A DNA stretch of 54,952 bases from Bacteroidales bacterium (GTDB lineage Bacteria > Bacteroidota > Bacteroidia > Bacteroidales > UBA932). Positions 51,610 to 54,952 of this stretch are shown here, one piece after another (the stretch's first letter is position 1; each line of letters starts with the position of its first letter). The position numbers and the translations under genes were made by a program. The notes beneath the pieces were generated by a model. It had not been told where the DNA came from. It searched no databases and saw only the letters and a list, made by a program, of their open reading frames with translations. The stretch covers positions 1 to 54,952 of the forward strand of contig JAFUJQ010000023.1 in NCBI GenBank assembly GCA_017473705.1, given 5' to 3'.

Positions 51610-53718
51610 ATGATTGTACGAGTAAATAAACTGTCTGCTGTTCTTCTCTCAGCGCTTTTCTTTATCTTAGGCTCTGTATTCTTCCAGGCCTTCGGTCAAG
51701 ACAACATCCGCGTGCAGGGTAAGATCACAGATGTGGCTACCGGGGAACCGATCGCTGCTGTCAACGTCATTGACAACGGTTATGTGGTCGCGTATTCTGA
51801 CATCGACGGTAACTACTCCTGCACAGTGTCGCGCAGTGCAGAACTCATCTTCTATTCGGGACAGTACGAGGAACTGACCGTAAAGGTCGACAACCGTCAG
51901 GTCATCAACGTCCAGATGCAGGTCCTCACCATCGAGCTCAACGAGGCAGTCGTCACAGCAAGCTTCAGCAACACCACTGTATACGTCGAGCCGTCAGACC
52001 TCCAGATCGTAGGAGACCACTTCATCCTCAAGACATCTGTCCGCATCCCGAAAAAGCAGTTCGACCTGAACAGCCGCTTCATCTTCCAGCCGTGTCTCTA
52101 CAACGCGACACTCAAGGACACGACATTCTTCCGCCCTGTAGTCATCGACGGTGAGAACTACCACATCAACCAGCAGCGCTACTTCGGCTTCGACGGCTCG
52201 AAGGACAAGCTCGCAGACTATGTGGTCACCAACGAACTCAGCCAGACGGACAACATCTATGCATACAAGGACTCATTATATGTAGCCCCTACAGACCTCG
52301 ACCACGACTACAGGTCAGACTGCTACATAGGCATCAACGGACTTTTCCGAAGAGAAAACCTCCTTTCAGGAAAGGCAGACTACACAGACACCCTCGTCAT
52401 AGCGAAGGGAACAGTCAACCCTCTCCGCTTCCTCGAATACAACATCGAGCCACAGACCCTTACTGACACGACTCTCATCCCTAAGCCGGAGATGAAGCTC
52501 CTCATGGACGCCGGAGTCTCGAAGATCAACTTCGTCCTCGGAAAGGCGAAGGTCGACGAGAAAGACGCAGAGTCAGTTCAGAACATCAACTCCATCAAGG
52601 AAAAGATCCAGGCCATCCTCAACAACGAGTTCGCGACCCTCAAGTCCATAGAGATCGTAGGTTATGCATCCCCTGAGGGATCATACAAGCAGAACCTCTC
52701 CCTCGCAAAGGCGAGAACCGACCTCATCCTCAAGGAGCTCGCGTCAAGCCTCGACCCGTCGATCGCAAAATACGTCACCCTCACATCTAAGTCTGTGGTC
52801 CAGCCATGGAGCGAGGTGGCAAACATGCTCAGGGACGAAGATCCGGAGCTTGCAGCCTACATCGACGACCTTGTATACAAGTACTCCGACACCCACGACA
52901 AGATCATCCCTCACATGAGGAAGCACAGCAAATACCGCAGCTACCTCCTCAAGGAAGTCCTTCCGTCACTCAGAAAGGTGGAGTACACACTCAACTACAG
53001 CGAGTTCCGTAAGCTCAAGGACCATGAGATCTGGGACCGCTACAGAGCCAAGACAGAGGAGATATCGAGATATGAATACTGGCGACTCATAGACACGGCG
53101 CCTGATTCGCTCTCCCGCTACGACCTCATCAACGAGAGCTTGGAGCATTACCCTAACTTCACCTACGTGGCCAACGACCTCGCCGTCCAACTCATCAAGC
53201 AGGACTCGGTCAACCTCGAGATCCTCAAGCCATCGATGCGCAAGGGAATGAAAGTGCCGGATGAAGTGACATACAACCAGGCCCTCATGGCACTCGGAGC
53301 CAGGGAGTCCAAGATGGCGGACTCGCTCGCACGCCGCCTGCCTACCAACGACGCCTCCGCATACCTCAAGGCCATCACGGCCGCACTTGCCGGAGACTAC
53401 AACGCAGCATATCCGCAGATATCCGCGCGAGGCGGACTCAACGAAGTGCTTCTCCTCCTCTGCCTGGAGAGAAACGCCAACGCACTTGCAAAGTGCAACG
53501 AAATGATGACATACCCCGAGTACGCGCAGAACGCCAAGTTCTGGTACATACACGCAGTATGCGCCAACCGTACCGACGACATATTCACGGCGATGATGAG
53601 CCTCGAGACGGCGCTTGCCCTCGACCCGAGCCTCGAAGAGATCGCCCGGCTTGACAGCGACGCAATGGACGTGATAGAACTCATCCGCCCGACCGAAGAA
53701 CCGACAGACCTGGAATGA
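51610..53718 (+). CDS. CarboxypepD_reg-like, OmpA-like and TPR multi-domain envelope protein
   Basis: A 702-residue protein with signal peptide (LSALFFILGSVFFQAFG Q). Residues about 33-115 are a CarboxypepD_reg-like domain (RVQGKITDVATGEPIAAVNV). Residues about 295-470 are OmpA-like (INFVLGKAKVDEKDAESVQN, SIEIVGYASPEGSYKQNLSL, AKARTDLILKEL, EVLPSLRKVEYTLNY). The rest is TPR-like helices (NAKFWYIHAVCANRTDDIFT, MMSLETALALDPSLEEI). The YASPEG and LPxLR...Y/W blocks match the N-terminal domain of the pilus-locus protein at 44605. It probably anchors a surface structure to peptidoglycan. Confidence 0.85.
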   Translation: MIVRVNKLSAVLLSALFFILGSVFFQAFGQDNIRVQGKITDVATGEPIAAVNVIDNGYVVAYSDIDGNYSCTVSRSAELIFYSGQYEELTVKVDNRQVINVQMQVLTIELNEAVVTASFSNTTVYVEPSDLQIVGDHFILKTSVRIPKKQFDLNSRFIFQPCLYNATLKDTTFFRPVVIDGENYHINQQRYFGFDGSKDKLADYVVTNELSQTDNIYAYKDSLYVAPTDLDHDYRSDCYIGINGLFRRENLLSGKADYTDTLVIAKGTVNPLRFLEYNIEPQTLTDTTLIPKPEMKLLMDAGVSKINFVLGKAKVDEKDAESVQNINSIKEKIQAILNNEFATLKSIEIVGYASPEGSYKQNLSLAKARTDLILKELASSLDPSIAKYVTLTSKSVVQPWSEVANMLRDEDPELAAYIDDLVYKYSDTHDKIIPHMRKHSKYRSYLLKEVLPSLRKVEYTLNYSEFRKLKDHEIWDRYRAKTEEISRYEYWRLIDTAPDSLSRYDLINESLEHYPNFTYVANDLAVQLIKQDSVNLEILKPSMRKGMKVPDEVTYNQALMALGARESKMADSLARRLPTNDASAYLKAITAALAGDYNAAYPQISARGGLNEVLLLLCLERNANALAKCNEMMTYPEYAQNAKFWYIHAVCANRTDDIFTAMMSLETALALDPSLEEIARLDSDAMDVIELIRPTEEPTDLE

Positions 53719-53749
53719 CCACTCTGTAAATAAAACAGGCCGATTCCTC

Positions 53750-53785
53750 TGTCATTTCGACCGAACGAAGTGAGTGGAGAAATCC
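53750..53785 (+). repeat. dispersed TGTCATTTCGA repeat, copy 3
   Basis: TGTCATTTCGACCGAACGAA...GAGAAATCC closely resembles the copy at 1093-1128, again in a gap between two genes. Confidence 0.68.
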
Positions 53786-53798
53786 TTAAACCGAAAGA

Positions 53799-54952
53799 AT
53801 GAGACAGACACTACATACAATCATAGTAACGATGGCCCTCCTGGCCACCGCTGTCTCAGCATACGCCCAGAAGCAAGGCACCGACAACGTCGACGAGAAC
53901 ATGCTCCGCTACCGATACATCGACAGCGAAGACAGAACCGTCCGCTTCTCAGGCCCGCGCAGCTTCAGCGAGCGCACATACTTCTTCGCCGGCACCGGCA
54001 TGGAGGGCCTCTACCAGCTCGGCAACCATCCTGAGAGCCCGGGCTACGCCATAGGCAGCCGCCTCGGCATGGGCTACTGGTTCACCCCTCTCCACGGCCT
54101 CGAAGCCTCCCTCAGCTACGGCATGATGCCATACGGCTACTGGGGCGAGAACTTCCTCGGCAACCCTGTCATCGCCAACACCATCATCAAGAACATAGGC
54201 CTCGAGGCAAACTACATATTCAACATCACCAACCACACCCAGCGCCACGACAAGCAGAACACATTCGACTTCCAGTACTCTGCCGGCATCAACCTCGGTG
54301 CAGGTGACAAGTTCCTCTACGGCATCAACACATCCCTCAAGGCAGTCTACAACATAAGCTCCCTTGCAGGACTCTACGTCGAGCCGAAGCTGACCTTCCT
54401 CAACTTCCAGTACATCAGACCGTCCATCTCGGCCGGATTCGTCTTCCGCTTCAAGCCTACAGACAAGGACTTCGAGAAGCCGGTCGACCTCGAGAGGAAG
54501 AAGCTCCTCTTCGCCCTCAAGAGCAACGCGCTCTTCTGGATCGCAGGAGCTCCGAACTTCGGCATAGAATACCCGATCAACAACCGCTGGTCAGTCTGCG
54601 GAGACTATGTCGCCCCTTGGAGCAGCAGCTTCGCGACAGGACTGTACTACCAGCTCATGATGATCAACGCCGAAGCAAGATACTGGTTCGGCAAGAGAGA
54701 CGACAGACCTGTGATGACAGGCTGGTTCGCCGGAGCAAACATCGGAGGCGGATACTACGACTTCATGCTCAACAACAAGAAGAAAGGCCTTCAGGGAGAG
54801 TTCTACATCCTTGCAGGACTCAGCGCAGGATATTCACATTCGATCAGCAGCAACGACAGAGTGCGCCTCGAGTACGCCCTCGGACTGGGATACCTCCAGA
54901 CCCGATACAGGAAATACTACTGGGACGACTTCGACTACGTACTCGAAGCACC
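53799..54952 (+). CDS. DUF3575 domain protein, 3' end beyond the window
   Basis: An open frame runs from ATG 53799 to the window edge (384 codons seen). The signal peptide is MRQTLHTIIVTMALLATAVS AYAQ. The first half is a barrel-like region (YFFAGTGMEGLYQLGNHPES, LGMGYWFTPLHGLEASLSYG, MPYGYWGENFLGNP). The second half is a clear DUF3575 domain: KLLFALKSNALFWIAGAPNF, GIEYPINNRWSVCGDYVAPW, AEARYWFGK and GWFAGANIGGGYYDFML, then AGLSAGYSHSISSNDRVRLE YALGLGYL. It follows the CarboxypepD-OmpA-TPR gene, so in this cluster the anchor functions are split across genes. Confidence 0.88.
   Translation, partial: MRQTLHTIIVTMALLATAVSAYAQKQGTDNVDENMLRYRYIDSEDRTVRFSGPRSFSERTYFFAGTGMEGLYQLGNHPESPGYAIGSRLGMGYWFTPLHGLEASLSYGMMPYGYWGENFLGNPVIANTIIKNIGLEANYIFNITNHTQRHDKQNTFDFQYSAGINLGAGDKFLYGINTSLKAVYNISSLAGLYVEPKLTFLNFQYIRPSISAGFVFRFKPTDKDFEKPVDLERKKLLFALKSNALFWIAGAPNFGIEYPINNRWSVCGDYVAPWSSSFATGLYYQLMMINAEARYWFGKRDDRPVMTGWFAGANIGGGYYDFMLNNKKKGLQGEFYILAGLSAGYSHSISSNDRVRLEYALGLGYLQTRYRKYYWDDFDYVLEA

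Overview
The window comes from a member of the Bacteroidales, probably an uncultured gut or rumen relative of Rikenellaceae or Bacteroidaceae. The basis is a GGGtGRT protein, Mfa/Fim-type (type V) pilus genes, several DUF3575 proteins, an OMP_b-brl_3 receptor, a DUF2795 protein and promoters of the Bacteroidetes type (TAnnTTTG at -7, TTTG near -33). No rRNA, tRNA or CRISPR array was seen. Database families are named from memory of their motifs; no search was run.

Left end (1-5.5 kb): an intact GGGtGRT gene is followed by a small minus-strand cassette (DUF3791, a frameshifted DUF3990, a 70-residue protein). After the cassette comes a second, truncated copy of the GGGtGRT 3' end. A terminator and an array of roughly 51-bp hairpin repeats follow both copies, so the cassette sits between duplicated gene ends. 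Next are a small secreted protein broken at a poly-T run and a TonB-receptor-like barrel whose last codons have shifted frame.

5.6-10.8 kb: a membrane-bound LytTR regulator is divergent from a tight four-gene operon: a secreted TPR-like protein, a stand-alone condensation domain, an adenylating acyl ligase and an acyl/peptidyl carrier protein. The intergenic region carries four copies of TTTGTCAC, three of them exactly 20 bp apart, overlapping both promoters. This looks like a regulated split NRPS-like pathway for a small acylated product, and it is one of the two best candidates for an undescribed system.

10.8-25.7 kb: an IS4-type transposase remnant is followed by metabolic genes: an SDR/epimerase, a GH9-type glycosidase, a TPR protein, Bcp peroxiredoxin, a GNAT, a small secreted DUF protein, a DNPH1-like nucleotide hydrolase with an HD hydrolase, an OmpA protein, the agmatine-to-putrescine pair aguA/aguB, purT, a HAD hydrolase and a long-chain acyl-CoA ligase.

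25.8-29.9 kb: three consecutive pairs of outer-membrane barrel plus lipoprotein (B-L-B-L-B-L) on one strand, with diverged but related partners. This is the other strong candidate for an undescribed cell-surface system. It ends in a terminator whose 3' half has been amplified into a 25-bp tandem repeat.

30-36.6 kb: htpG, folE and a DUF2795 gene, then a small accessory island: an IS3 orfA remnant, a membrane protein with a TIR-like cytoplasmic domain, a short gene remnant, and a translationally coupled ABC/OLD-type ATPase plus PD-(D/E)XK-like nuclease pair with its own promoter. The island looks like phage defence.

36.7-55 kb: a six-gene type V pilus operon on the minus strand (DUF3575/OmpA anchor, DUF5119, two fimbrillins, an Mfa2-like protein, a DUF4906 tip protein). 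Divergent from it is a second envelope cluster: OmpA, a 1145-residue coiled-coil lipoprotein, a DUF3575 protein, a CarboxypepD-OmpA-TPR protein and another DUF3575 protein that runs off the window. The two clusters share the same anchor domains, fused on the left and split on the right.
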